Made by a program: the position numbers and the translations under genes. DNA of 64,000 nucleotides from JANNXQ01 sp038238555 (lineage in GTDB: Bacteria > Verrucomicrobiota > Verrucomicrobiia > Chthoniobacterales > Chthoniobacteraceae): the NCBI GenBank assembly GCA_038238555.1, contig JBBRXP010000001.1, positions 1 through 64,000 of the forward strand. Direction: 5' to 3'. Below the pieces are notes generated by a model. That model was not told where the DNA came from. It searched no databases and saw only the letters and a list, made by a program, of their open reading frames with translations. Positions 43,944-52,444 of this stretch are shown in pieces. How positions within the stretch are numbered: the stretch's first letter is position 1; each line of letters starts with the position of its first letter.

Positions 43944-44005
43944 CACCCATGCGATCCCCAAAGACGACAACGCGGACGAACAGACATCGGCGGATGACGC
44001 AGCCC

Positions 44006-44159
44006 AAGGAGCGGCGATTTGCAATCGCCGAACCAAACCACTCCTCGCGCAGCGAGCATTCTGTCCTCTCTCGTGTTCGTGCTCGCAGCCACGTCCGTTC
44101 CCTGAAATGGTTCGCTTGGCGAAGACGTTTGGTTCGACGATTGCAAATCGTCGCTCCTT
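44006..44159. repeat. 33-bp inverted repeat pair
   Basis: AAGGAGCGGCGATTTGCAAT and its continuation (44006-44038) matches the reverse complement of 44127-44159 with two compensating differences in the inner CGGCG/CGACG hairpin. Each arm is itself a hairpin (GGCGATTTGCAATCGCC). It occupies the gap before the frameshifted surface protein gene. Confidence 0.88.
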
Positions 44160-44224
44160 GCGTGCATCCACCTTTTCCCTCATCACCTTCCACAACGCAT
44201 TCAGTCAACCATAAGAACAAACCC

Positions 44225-45099
44225 ATGAAAACATTGAGAACCTCCTGTGCAGCCCTCGCGCTGCTGCTGCTCGGCGCCTTGCACGGGCAGGCCGTCATCA
44301 CCATCCCCGGAGCCGATGGCTCGGACGGGGCGTTGAACGTCACGGCGGATACCGTCATCGACCTCTCCCAAGCCGTGACCGGCGCTTGGGACGCGAATAA
44401 CACCGCCAACGCCGGCAAAGGCATCTACGACCCGAGCAAGTGGGCCGTCGTCTTCAAATACTCCAGCGTCACCGTCGCGACTGGGAAGACTGTCACGTTC
44501 AAGAACCACGCAGCCGGGCTCCGGTTGTTTGGTTGGTCAGTGGAAATGTTACCGTCAGTGGAACAGTAAGTCTGGTCCCCCAAACGGTCGGGTATAACGC
44601 TCCGCAGGTCGCGGAGCCTGGCCCCGGTGGCTTCCGCGGCGGGCAGGGCTATTATGCATCGGGCGTTGGGTCGGGCTCTGGGTTCGGCGTTGGAGGCGGT
44701 CCTGGAGGAGACTTCGGATCGGGTGGCAGCTATGGAACAGTCGGAACCACCAATGGAGCCAGTGCGTCCGCAACTTATGGGAATCCTTCGCTCATCCCGC
44801 TCATCGGCGGTTCTGGTGGCGGAGGTTATTCACGTGACGCTCGGGGTGGAGGCGGTGGCGGTGGGGCGATGCTTATCGCGTGTGCCAGCACCATATTGAT
44901 CGCGGGAGCGATTCAAGCAGATGGTGGCGGTGCGGGTGGAGGAAACGGAGGTGGAAGCGGTGGCGGCATCCGCCTCGTTGGGGATACATTGAACGGGAGC
45001 GGCCTTGTCAGGTGTCTGGGGGGTGCAGGCAGCACCACTGGTGGACTTGGGCGCAGTATCCGCTTTGCGGGTTTTTGTCGCAGTTTGGGCAGTGATTGA
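44225..45099 (+). pseudogene. Glycine-rich surface protein broken by a frameshift
   Basis: ATG 44225 opens with a leader (MKTLRTSCAALALLLLGALHGQA) and ITIPGADGSDGALNVTADTV. Coding continues to about 44510, where one base seems missing within CACGCAGCC; the original frame then stops at 44569, while the frame displaced by one continues sensibly (SRAPVVWLVSGNVTVSGTVS) through a Gly-rich stretch (FGVGGGPGGDFGSGG) to a stop at 45099. The join restores a pattern typical of verrucomicrobial surface proteins. It could be a true pseudogene or a sequencing error. Confidence 0.7.
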
Positions 45100-45229
45100 A
45101 CTTGGTCATGGCTTCGATGGTTCAGTGCGGCCCGGCTACAGCAGTGCCCCGAAGACAACGGAAGCCGACCGCGGCAACCGGATATACTTCAGTATGCATG
45201 ATCGTGGGAGGTGCTGGAGATTCGCGTGA

Positions 45230-47212
45230 GTGATGGTAGGGAGTGGGGGTGGGCGTGCCAAGCTGAAACTCTGCGGAGATTGGAGTGCGGAGACGACGCC
45301 GGTAGCTGTGGTGGAAGCTGCGCAGGCGACGGGGCAATTGACGAAGACCCTCACCGCGACGCTGCCTGCGGGCTGGGCTTACCTCCGCATCCCGGAGCCA
45401 TCGAACGGCCAATACGAATTGACCAAAGTGGTGCGGTCGGACGGACTCGAACTCCCGCTCGATGTAGATGCGTGGGTGACGGACCGGACCTTCATCGGCC
45501 AGGGCCAGCAACCTATCCGCGAAAACATCCTGCATCTGCTCGATTACAACAGCACGGGTAGCTACACGCTGACTTACCAGGCGAAGCCCGGACCCGATGT
45601 CCTGCCGCCAACCAGCCATGTGAAGACGCTGGCGGCACAGAGTGCGATCGAGTTTTCCGTGGGTTGGGAGGGAAGCGACGATCGGCGGGTGGCCTTCTAC
45701 GACATTTACGTCTCGACCGATGGCGGCCCCTCCACGCTCTGGCTCCAGCGCTCGCAGGAAACCGGCGCGATCTACCAAGGCGAACTCGGCCGTAGCTACG
45801 CCTTCTCCAGCCGGGCCACCGATGGCGCGGGGAATCTGGAAGCGGCCCATGCCACCGCCGATGCGACGACGCAGGTGACCTTGAGCAACATCGCGCCCAC
45901 GCTGGCGGCGATCCCGGATCAGCAAATCACCGAGGGCGACACGTTCACGGTCGATCTCACGGCGAACGATCCCGATGGGCGCAGCGACTTGCTCCGCTAC
46001 GAGATCACTTCCTCCGTGCCGCCGGGAGTGACGATCGACAGCCGCACGGGACGCATCCGCTGGGTGACGGGGGAGGCGGATGGCGGACGGCAGGTGACGG
46101 TGACGGTGCGGGTGACGGATACCGGAGTGCCCGCGCAATCGGCCACGCGCACCTTTGTCATCGCGGTGCTCGAAGACAACCAGCCGCCCGTGCTCGACAA
46201 CGTGGACCCGCAACGCGTGGCCGTGGGTGGAAACCTGGCCGTGCAACTCCAGGCGCAAGACGCGGACTTGCCGGCGCAGACCATTCAGTATCGGTTCACG
46301 AGTCCGCCGCCGACGGGGATGACGATCGGTGCCGGCACCGGCTTGATCGCATGGCAGCCGGCCGCCGCGGATGCGAATCGCACGGTGCTCGTGTCGGTGG
46401 CGGCAACCGATTCGGGGAGTCCGGCGAAGGAAGCCACGTTGTCCTTCCCGGTGACGGTCGATCCCGCGCTGGTGGATCGCCCGCCGCAATTTTACGCGAC
46501 CGGAGGACAAATCTGGGTCGCGGGAACGGTGCATACTTTGCAAGTGAACGCCTTCGATCCCGATGGCGATGCGGTGAAGCTGACGCTCGATAAGGCCGGA
46601 TTGCCGGGAAGCGTGACCTTCTCGAGCGCGGATGGAACGGGGCTGGGTTTGATTACTTGGAACACGACGGGCGTGGAACCGGGCATTTACCCACTGCCGC
46701 TCAAGGCGGTCTCCGGGCTGTTGCAGACGGGGTATTCGCCGGTGGTGAAGATCGTGAAGAACAATGGGTATTGGAGCTGGGCGGCCGATAAGCTGAGCAA
46801 TCTCGCGGACCTGAATATGAGCGATCCCGGCGCCGATCCCGACGGAGATGGAAGACCGAACATTCACGAATGGGCCTTGGTGCGCGATCCTCTGACGCGG
46901 GACGAAGCTCCGCTCGCCTTCACGCTCTCGGGACCGTATGACGGATGGTATGCGGCGAACTTCAGCCTCTACCGGAGGCGTGGGTCGAATCAGTTTGTGA
47001 CCCTGGCGCCTCAGTCTCGGAGCGATCTTGCGTCAGGTTCGTGGCTCGATATTCCGTCGCCGGATTGGGAAGTGTTTCTCGATCCGCTCGGGGATCGGGA
47101 CGGGAATGCGGAGACAGAGGAAGTGTTATTTCGCGTCTGGCTGAATCCGTCCGATCCGACGCCGAGGAGATTCTTCCGCGTGAGGGCATCGACAAGATCG
47201 GAGATGCCATGA
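45230..47212 (+). CDS. Cadherin/Ig-like repeat protein lacking a proper N-terminus
   Basis: 660 residues from ATG 45230 (an ATG at 45233 is equally possible). No signal peptide is visible. Repeated beta domains follow: LSNIAPTLAAIPDQQITEGDTFTVDLTA near 220, NQPPVLDNVDPQRVAVGGNLAVQ near 320 and RPPQFYATGGQIW near 420, each a putative Ig/cadherin-like module with DPDG calcium-type loops. The C-terminal segment (about 540-660) includes DPGADPDGDGRPNIHEWAL, a dockerin-like calcium loop. It is probably the 3' part of a larger surface protein whose 5' part lies in the broken 44225-45229 region. Confidence 0.65.
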   Translation: MMVGSGGGRAKLKLCGDWSAETTPVAVVEAAQATGQLTKTLTATLPAGWAYLRIPEPSNGQYELTKVVRSDGLELPLDVDAWVTDRTFIGQGQQPIRENILHLLDYNSTGSYTLTYQAKPGPDVLPPTSHVKTLAAQSAIEFSVGWEGSDDRRVAFYDIYVSTDGGPSTLWLQRSQETGAIYQGELGRSYAFSSRATDGAGNLEAAHATADATTQVTLSNIAPTLAAIPDQQITEGDTFTVDLTANDPDGRSDLLRYEITSSVPPGVTIDSRTGRIRWVTGEADGGRQVTVTVRVTDTGVPAQSATRTFVIAVLEDNQPPVLDNVDPQRVAVGGNLAVQLQAQDADLPAQTIQYRFTSPPPTGMTIGAGTGLIAWQPAAADANRTVLVSVAATDSGSPAKEATLSFPVTVDPALVDRPPQFYATGGQIWVAGTVHTLQVNAFDPDGDAVKLTLDKAGLPGSVTFSSADGTGLGLITWNTTGVEPGIYPLPLKAVSGLLQTGYSPVVKIVKNNGYWSWAADKLSNLADLNMSDPGADPDGDGRPNIHEWALVRDPLTRDEAPLAFTLSGPYDGWYAANFSLYRRRGSNQFVTLAPQSRSDLASGSWLDIPSPDWEVFLDPLGDRDGNAETEEVLFRVWLNPSDPTPRRFFRVRASTRSEMP

Positions 47213-47232
47213 GTGGAGGGCGCGGAAGGCTC

Positions 47233-47329
47233 GTAGCTGCGACGCCCTCGTCGCAGGAAGTGCCATCGCCGCCCGTCCACGCGGCCGAGGCGCCGCAGGC
47301 ACTTCCTGCGACGGGGCGTCGCAGCTACG
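47233..47329. repeat. Inverted pair of two-hairpin REP-like elements, copies D1 and D2
   Basis: GTAGCTGCGACGCCCTCGTC followed by GCAGGAAGTGCC (47233-47264) faces GGCACTTCCTGCGACGGGGC followed by GTCGCAGCTAC (47299-47329), nearly identical arms around a loop of about 34 bases. The pair ends one base before the putative start of the PEP-CTERM gene. Confidence 0.92.
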
Positions 47330-48109
47330 TTGTGGCTGTCATTTGCTGAGTGCATCGCGCGCTGTGGATATGCGGCGTCCGTGGTGGATTGGCTGGCTTA
47401 CACTCCCGGAGCGGATCGCACGCACTTTGCACTGACGAACGATCTCGGACTGGCCATCGCGCAGGCCGAGGTGCAAATCACCGCGGGAATCCTGGCGCCG
47501 TTGTCTCCGGCAGCGGGGGTATTGCAGGCGCCGTTTTGGGTGACGCCTCACGGCTTTATCGACAGCGTCCAAGGGTCGGCGGCGATCAGCACGTCGAAGG
47601 TGCAGGTGGCTCCCCAAGCCGGGTCGGTGCAATATCAATTGGTAGTAACTGGGTCGGATTTGTCGGGGATGGTGTTTTCCGTGGGCCAGCTCTTTGGCTC
47701 ATCGACCACGGGCACTCGTGAATTGAATATCGCGGCCTTCACCGGCGCCAGCACCGGAGTTCCGGTGAGCTTCCTCGGGACGGATGGCTGGGACGACGGG
47801 GTTCGAATGTACATTCAGCCGTTGAATTGGGATTCCAGTGCCGGAAAACTTTCTCTCTTTTCGGCGACTGTCGGGGAATCTACGTTCGCATTTTTCAGCA
47901 TTCCGAACAACGGAACTCCCGTCACGAAGCTGACCTTGCAAATCCCGAACGGTTACAATTCCGGCACGGGGGACGCGCTTGAATTTGCGTTTGGAACCGT
48001 CGTGGTTCCCGAGCCGTCCACCGCTGTGTTTCTCGGCATCGCGATTCTCGCGGCCGGTCTTTCTGCGCGGCGAAGAAATGTGGCGCGGACTTCCAGCCTG
48101 CGTTCGTAA
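47330..48109 (+). pseudogene. PEP-CTERM protein without signal peptide
   Basis: 259 residues if read from TTG 47330. The C-terminus VPEPSTAVFLGIAILAAGLS followed by ARRRN is a canonical PEP-CTERM sorting signal for an exosortase. The mature-looking part begins at ASVVDWLAYTPGADRTHFAL, but only about 16 non-hydrophobic codons separate it from the repeat pair, so there is no signal peptide. A PEP-CTERM protein cannot reach its exosortase without one; the gene is probably 5'-truncated by, or coincident with, the repeat. No exosortase gene is in the window. Confidence 0.7.
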
Positions 48110-48246
48110 GGGAAAGGCAGACTGGAAGTGTTCCTCACACTCACCCTCCGGCGGTGGGCTTTCGATCCCGGCGACGGAAATGGAGATCGCTCAAAGTGCG
48201 TCGCACGAATCGTCCCCCCAACCTCCTGCGACTTGGGATCAACGCC

Positions 48247-49107
48247 TCAGCTATTTGCAAAGCGAAAGAACGTCTCCGCCGTCGCCGTGGTGCGGGCAGC
48301 CAGATCTTCGAGCCGTTCGCCGCGCAATTCCGCGATGCGTTCCGCGATGATGCGCACGTGCGCCGGTTCGCAGCGCTGGCCGCGGTGAGGCGCGGGTGCG
48401 AGGAAGGGGCAGTCGGTCTCGACCATGAAGCGATCGGCCGCCACATCGCGCGCGGCCTTTTGCACCACTGCGGCATTCTTGAATGTGACGATGCCGGTGA
48501 AGGACACGAGATGCCCGAGCTCGAGCACCGCGCGCGCGTGTTCGCTGGATTTTCCGAAGCAGTGAAACACGCCACGCAAACGGCCGGCGTAAGGCTGCAT
48601 GAGGGCGAGCGTGTCGTCCCACGCGTCGCGCTCGTGGATCACGACGTTTAGTCCGAGTTCCACAGCGAGGTCGAGTTGTTGCTCGAAAATCGCGGCTTGC
48701 GCGGACTTGATCGCGCCGTCGGCGAGCGCGGTGCTGGCGTCGCCGGGCATCTCCGCGCCGGTGGTTCCGATGGCTTCGAGCGCGCTGTTCATGGGCGATT
48801 TCCCAGGCAGCCGATGGTAGTCGAGCCCGCACTCGCCGATGGCCACGACCTTCGGATGCTGCGCCAGTTCGCGCAGCGGCGCGATCACATCCTCCGGCGC
48901 TTCGTGCGCGTTGCTCGGATGCACACCCACCGTCGCGAAGACTTGCGGATATTTCTCCGCCAGCGCGATCGCCCGCCGGCAACTTTCGAGCGTCGTGGCG
49001 ATGGTGACGATCCGCTCGACACCCGCATCCTTCGCGCGAGCGAGCACCGCATCGAGGTCGGCGGTGAAGTCGGGAAAATCGAGATGAGCGTGGGTGTCGA
49101 TGAGCAT
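48247..49107 (-). CDS. tatD: TatD-family metal-dependent hydrolase
   Basis: 286 residues. LIDTHAHLDF at the start supplies the first metal His pair; VGVHPSNAHE, AIGECGLDYHRL, VIHERDAWDDTLAL and FHCFGKS follow, and METDCPFLAP gives the last Asp near residue 220. All TatD metal ligands are visible. An insertion of about 30 residues (PGKSPMNSALEAIGTTGAEM) after GLDYHRL is longer than usual. TatD enzymes are cytoplasmic DNases or phosphoesterases. It is not clearly in an operon with neighbours. Confidence 0.93.
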   Translation of the reverse strand: MLIDTHAHLDFPDFTADLDAVLARAKDAGVERIVTIATTLESCRRAIALAEKYPQVFATVGVHPSNAHEAPEDVIAPLRELAQHPKVVAIGECGLDYHRLPGKSPMNSALEAIGTTGAEMPGDASTALADGAIKSAQAAIFEQQLDLAVELGLNVVIHERDAWDDTLALMQPYAGRLRGVFHCFGKSSEHARAVLELGHLVSFTGIVTFKNAAVVQKAARDVAADRFMVETDCPFLAPAPHRGQRCEPAHVRIIAERIAELRGERLEDLAARTTATAETFFRFANS

Positions 49108-49125
49108 GGGGAGTCGAAAGTTATC

Positions 49126-49533
49126 TCATGCTGGCAGGCGGAGGAATCCAGCTTGCGTGAAGTGGTCGTCGAAAGTGAGTGCTTCGCGGATTCTCTCACG
49201 CGCCATCAGAACAAAGGAAACGCAGTCGGTGAGCGAGTAGGTCGTGTCCGGGCGGGCCACGAAGTAGCGCCAGCCTTCGAGATACAGCGCTTCATCGACG
49301 TAGCGCAGATCGCAATACCGGCTCGTCATCAACTGGCGTCCCACCTTCACCGCGTTCACGTGCATGCCGCGACGGTTAAAAAAAGCGGCGCCTTCAGCGA
49401 GCACCAGGGTCGTGCTGAGAAACGAAGCGCGGTTTAAACGGAGGCTCTGCCAATAAGTCTTGGCGCACTCGTGCCATTGGTCTCGCGCATCCTCCAGCGC
49501 CATGAGGAAGCCGGCGTCCAGAAGCGCTCTCAC
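49126..49533 (-). CDS. vapC: PIN-domain toxin (VapC-like)
   Basis: 135 residues from GTG 49533, overlapping the antitoxin stop by 4 bases (GTGA). ALLDAGFLMALED places the first acidic residue at the N-terminus; STTLVLAEG gives the second and YSLTDCVSFVLM with ALTFDDHFTQAGF the last acids, in PIN-domain order. VapC toxins cleave RNA in the cytoplasm and are blocked by the cognate antitoxin. Confidence 0.82.
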   Translation of the reverse strand: MRALLDAGFLMALEDARDQWHECAKTYWQSLRLNRASFLSTTLVLAEGAAFFNRRGMHVNAVKVGRQLMTSRYCDLRYVDEALYLEGWRYFVARPDTTYSLTDCVSFVLMARERIREALTFDDHFTQAGFLRLPA

Positions 49534-49772
49534 CGACCGTTGTAAATGTAAGCGTCGAGATTAACGGACCCATCGCTCACGCCACTGTTGCCGGGATTCT
49601 TCCCGAGATCCCAAATCGAATCCTCCGCGCTCTCCTCATCGGGGAGCGGAGGCGCGACCACGACGGGCTCGACGAAGACGCCATTGCCTTGCGGGCGAAT
49701 TTCAAATTCTTCAGCAGGGCCCAGAAGTTCCCTGGGAATGAGGAGTCCTTGTTCAGAAACTTTTGCGATCAT
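49530..49772 (-). CDS. vapB: AbrB-type antitoxin (VapB-like)
   Basis: 80 residues. MIAKVSEQGLLIPRELLGPAEEFEIRPQGNGVFVEP resembles the swapped-hairpin AbrB DNA-binding fold, with KVSEQGLLIPRELL as the usual pattern. The C-terminal 40 residues, acidic and Asn-rich, would bind the PIN toxin encoded next and overlapping by 4 bases. Likely autorepressor. Confidence 0.72.
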   Translation of the reverse strand: MIAKVSEQGLLIPRELLGPAEEFEIRPQGNGVFVEPVVVAPPLPDEESAEDSIWDLGKNPGNSGVSDGSVNLDAYIYNGR

Positions 49773-49843
49773 GCACCGAGATTCGCACCGTCTGCCGCGT
49801 GCGGGAAGCGCCTTTCTTAATCACAGCGCGGAGCGCCGTAACC

Positions 49844-49871
49844 ACTCAACTCTCAACTCTCAACACTCAAC
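49844..49871. repeat. WCTCAAC heptamer array (4 units)
   Basis: ACTCAAC, TCTCAAC, TCTCAAC, ACTCAAC in tandem, followed by TTTCCC. It lies just beyond the fabH stop, in the gap to the antitoxin gene. Same word family as 52358-52444 and 53084-53174. Confidence 0.93.
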
Positions 49872-49882
49872 TTTCCCCCCGC

Positions 49883-50902
49883 TTACCACTGAATGACCGA
49901 GCTCGCCCACGTGAGCCCGCCGCCGAAGGCGACCAGCAGCACGTAATCTCCCACTTGCATCCGGCCGGTGCGGTTCGCTTCGTCCAGGGCGATGGCCACC
50001 GCGCCGGCGCTCGTGTTGCCGTAGCGGTCGAGGTTCACCATGAAGCGCTCGAGCGGCACCGCCATGCGCTCGGCGATGGCTTCGATGATGCGCAGATTTG
50101 CCTGGTGCGGGATGATGCACGCGAGGTCGCTCGCGTCGAGGTTCGCATCGGCGAGCGCGCGGTGGGCGGCGTCGAGCATCGAAGTCACGGCGTGCTTGTA
50201 GGTCTCCTTGCCGTTCATCTTGATGCGGTTGAGGCGCTGGTCGGCGTTGCTCGCATCGATGGGCATGCGCGAGCCGCCGCCGGGAATTTGCAGGATGTCC
50301 GCAAGGCCGCCGTCGCTCGCCATGTAGGTGGAGATCACGCCGTGGCCGCCTCCGCGATGCCGCAGCACCGCGGCGCCGGCGCCATCGCCGAAGAGGATGC
50401 AGGTGTTGCGGTCGGTCCAATCCACGATCGAGGAGAGCTTCTCCGCGCCGATGACGAGGATGGTATCGTAAGTGTGCGAGGTGATGAATTGCTGCGCGAT
50501 CTCGAGCGCGTAGAGGAAGCCCGCGCACGCCGCGCTCACGTCGAAACACGCGGCATTTTTCGCGCCGATCTTGTGCTGCACAAAACAGGCGGTGCTGGGG
50601 AAAAACATGTCGGGCGTGATGGTGGCGACGATGATGAGGTCGATCTCGTCGGCGCCGATGCCGGCATTTTCCATCGCCGCCTGGGCGGCCTTGGCGGCGA
50701 GGTCGCTGGTGCATTCGTCCGCGGCGGCGATGCGGCGTTCCCGGATGCCGGTGCGCGTGACGATCCACTCGTCGTCGGTCTCGACCATCTTTTCGATCTC
50801 GGCATTGGACAGAATTTTTTCCGGCAAAAAGCTGCCGGTGCCGATGATGGAGACGGTGCGCTTGCGCAGATGCGAGCGTGTGCGGGGCTGATGCGTGGTC
50901 AT
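49883..50902 (-). CDS. fabH: 3-oxoacyl-ACP synthase III
   Basis: 339 residues from ATG 50902. IIGTGSFLPEKILSN near 20 and DDEWIVTRTGIRERRIA near 43 are typical of the family; the catalytic triad is visible as Cys in VSAACAGFLYALE near 125, His in IIPHQANLRIIEA near 262 and Asn in RYGNTSAG near 290. It starts fatty-acid synthesis by condensing acetyl-CoA with malonyl-ACP in the cytoplasm. The frame extends farther upstream but without coding character. Other fab genes are absent from the window. Confidence 0.96.
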   Translation of the reverse strand: MTTHQPRTRSHLRKRTVSIIGTGSFLPEKILSNAEIEKMVETDDEWIVTRTGIRERRIAAADECTSDLAAKAAQAAMENAGIGADEIDLIIVATITPDMFFPSTACFVQHKIGAKNAACFDVSAACAGFLYALEIAQQFITSHTYDTILVIGAEKLSSIVDWTDRNTCILFGDGAGAAVLRHRGGGHGVISTYMASDGGLADILQIPGGGSRMPIDASNADQRLNRIKMNGKETYKHAVTSMLDAAHRALADANLDASDLACIIPHQANLRIIEAIAERMAVPLERFMVNLDRYGNTSAGAVAIALDEANRTGRMQVGDYVLLVAFGGGLTWASSVIQW

Positions 50903-50982
50903 GGAAACAAGGCGTTGGTAGCCGCTGGGCGAAATGACCGCAATGCTGCGCACAGCCGGGACGGGCTGTGTCACATTGATTC

Positions 50983-50996
50983 GGATTTTGGATTTC
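50983..50996. repeat. GGATTTY heptamer pair
   Basis: GGATTTT and GGATTTC in tandem in the fabH-der gap. It is the shortest member of the GGATTTC/GAAATCC family. Confidence 0.7.
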
Positions 50997-51000
50997 TCCA

Positions 51001-52392
51001 CTAGCGCCGGCCCACCTTGCGCGCTCGGAAACGGAAGAGCAGCGGCAGCCCGGGATACGGTTGCACCTCGCGGATTTTGTTTTCGAGATACTTCCGGTAA
51101 GTCGGCGTCAGCAGCTTGTCGTCGTTGACGAAGAGCACAAACTCCGGCGCGGGGATCGCCATCTCGGGGAGCGTCTCGGGTTGCGTGCCGTAGAGAATCT
51201 TGAATCGACGCCCGGAGCGCAGCGGCGGCGGATGCGCGGACATCGCGGTTTGGAAAAGACGATTCAAAGGTCCGGTGCCGATGTGTTGTCGCGCGGCGGT
51301 GTGCACTCTCTCGATGGACTTGAAGAGCCGGGTAAGTTCCGCGCCCGTCTTGGCGGAGACGAGCAGCAGCGGCGCGTAATCGACGAAGAACAACTCGGCG
51401 CGCAATCCCACCAGCACTTCGTTCATCTCGTCCTTGCTGCCGGTGCGTTCCTTGATGAGATCCCATTTATTCACGGCCACCACGCACGGCTTGCGCGCTT
51501 CCTGGATGAGGCCGGCGATCCTCTTATCCTGCGCGGTCACTCCCGCGGTGGCATCCACCACTAGGCAGCACAAGTCCGCGCGGCGGATGCTCGACTCACT
51601 GCGCATGACGCTGAAGACTTCCACCGAGTTATCCACCTTGCCGCGCGGCCGGATGCCCGCGGTGTCGATGAGCACGTAACGGTGGCCGTGGCGTTCGTAG
51701 GGAATATCCACCGCATCGCGCGTGGTGCCGCTGATGGGGCTCACCAAAGTGCGCGCATCGCCGAGGATCGAGTTGGTGAGCGAGCTCTTGCCGACATTGG
51801 GGCGGCCGACCACCGCGATGCGGATCGGGGCTTGCGCCTCGGGCGCCTGCTCCACCGCCGCCGGCAGCCGCGCTTCGATCTGCGCGACCAGACCGTCGAT
51901 GCCGCGCGCGTGCTCGGCGCTCACGAGCAGCGGGTGCGGAAATCCGAGCCGGGCGAAATCCGCGAAGTTCGAAAAATGTTTGTCGTCGTCCATCTTGTTG
52001 ACGACGAGCAGGAGGGGCTTGTCGATCTTGCGCAGACGGCGGGCGAGTTCTTGATCCACGGGCGTGAGGCCCGCATGTCCGTCGACGATGAAGAGCAGCA
52101 GGTCGCTGGTCTCGAGCGCGATCTCCACTTCGAGATGTACTTGCTCGGTAAAGTTGGCATCCACATTGCCGCCGATGCCGCCGGTATCGAGGATCCCAAA
52201 AGGTTCGCGCCCGAGTTTGCAAGTCGCGGCGATGCGGTCGCGCGTCACTCCCGGTTGATCGTGCACGATGGAAATGCGCCGCCCGGCGAGCCGATTAAAG
52301 AGCGCGGACTTGCCGACATTTGGACGACCGACGATGGCTACGGTGCGGGGCAGGGATGTTGAGAGTTGAGTGTTGAGAGTTGAGTGGCGCAC
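51001..52392 (-). CDS. der: Ribosome-associated GTPase Der (EngA)
   Basis: About 463 residues if read from GTG 52392. Two tandem G domains: TVAIVGRPNVGKSALFNRL, DQPGVTRD, LDTGG and VNKMD in the first; IRIAVVGRPNVGKSSLTN, GTTRDAVD, DTAGIRP and VNKWDLIK in the second; then the C-terminal KH-like domain (YTRTYRKYLENKIREV-like end). It acts in 50S subunit assembly. The start is uncertain: the codons before LPRTVAIVG encode HSTLNTQLSTS, which is the heptamer array, so the repeat appears to have invaded the 5' end; a CTG codon stands where ATG is normal. Confidence 0.93.
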   Translation of the reverse strand: MRHSTLNTQLSTSLPRTVAIVGRPNVGKSALFNRLAGRRISIVHDQPGVTRDRIAATCKLGREPFGILDTGGIGGNVDANFTEQVHLEVEIALETSDLLLFIVDGHAGLTPVDQELARRLRKIDKPLLLVVNKMDDDKHFSNFADFARLGFPHPLLVSAEHARGIDGLVAQIEARLPAAVEQAPEAQAPIRIAVVGRPNVGKSSLTNSILGDARTLVSPISGTTRDAVDIPYERHGHRYVLIDTAGIRPRGKVDNSVEVFSVMRSESSIRRADLCCLVVDATAGVTAQDKRIAGLIQEARKPCVVAVNKWDLIKERTGSKDEMNEVLVGLRAELFFVDYAPLLLVSAKTGAELTRLFKSIERVHTAARQHIGTGPLNRLFQTAMSAHPPPLRSGRRFKILYGTQPETLPEMAIPAPEFVLFVNDDKLLTPTYRKYLENKIREVQPYPGLPLLFRFRARKVGRR

Positions 52393-52444
52393 ACGCGTGC
52401 AGCGGCCACTTGCGCCACTCAACACTCAACTCTCAACACTCAAC
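52358..52444. repeat. Inverted pair of heptamer arrays (4+4 units)
   Basis: GTTGAGW x4 at 52358-52385 faces WCTCAAC x4 at 52417-52444, around a 31-base loop that itself has arms (TGGCGCA/TGCGCCA). The left array lies in the 5' end of der, the right array reaches the last codons of pgsA. Confidence 0.95.

Noticed and set aside
45122..46867. 581-residue minus-strand frame
   Set aside because: Antisense to the Ig/cadherin-like gene, which has recognisable repeats and a calcium loop.
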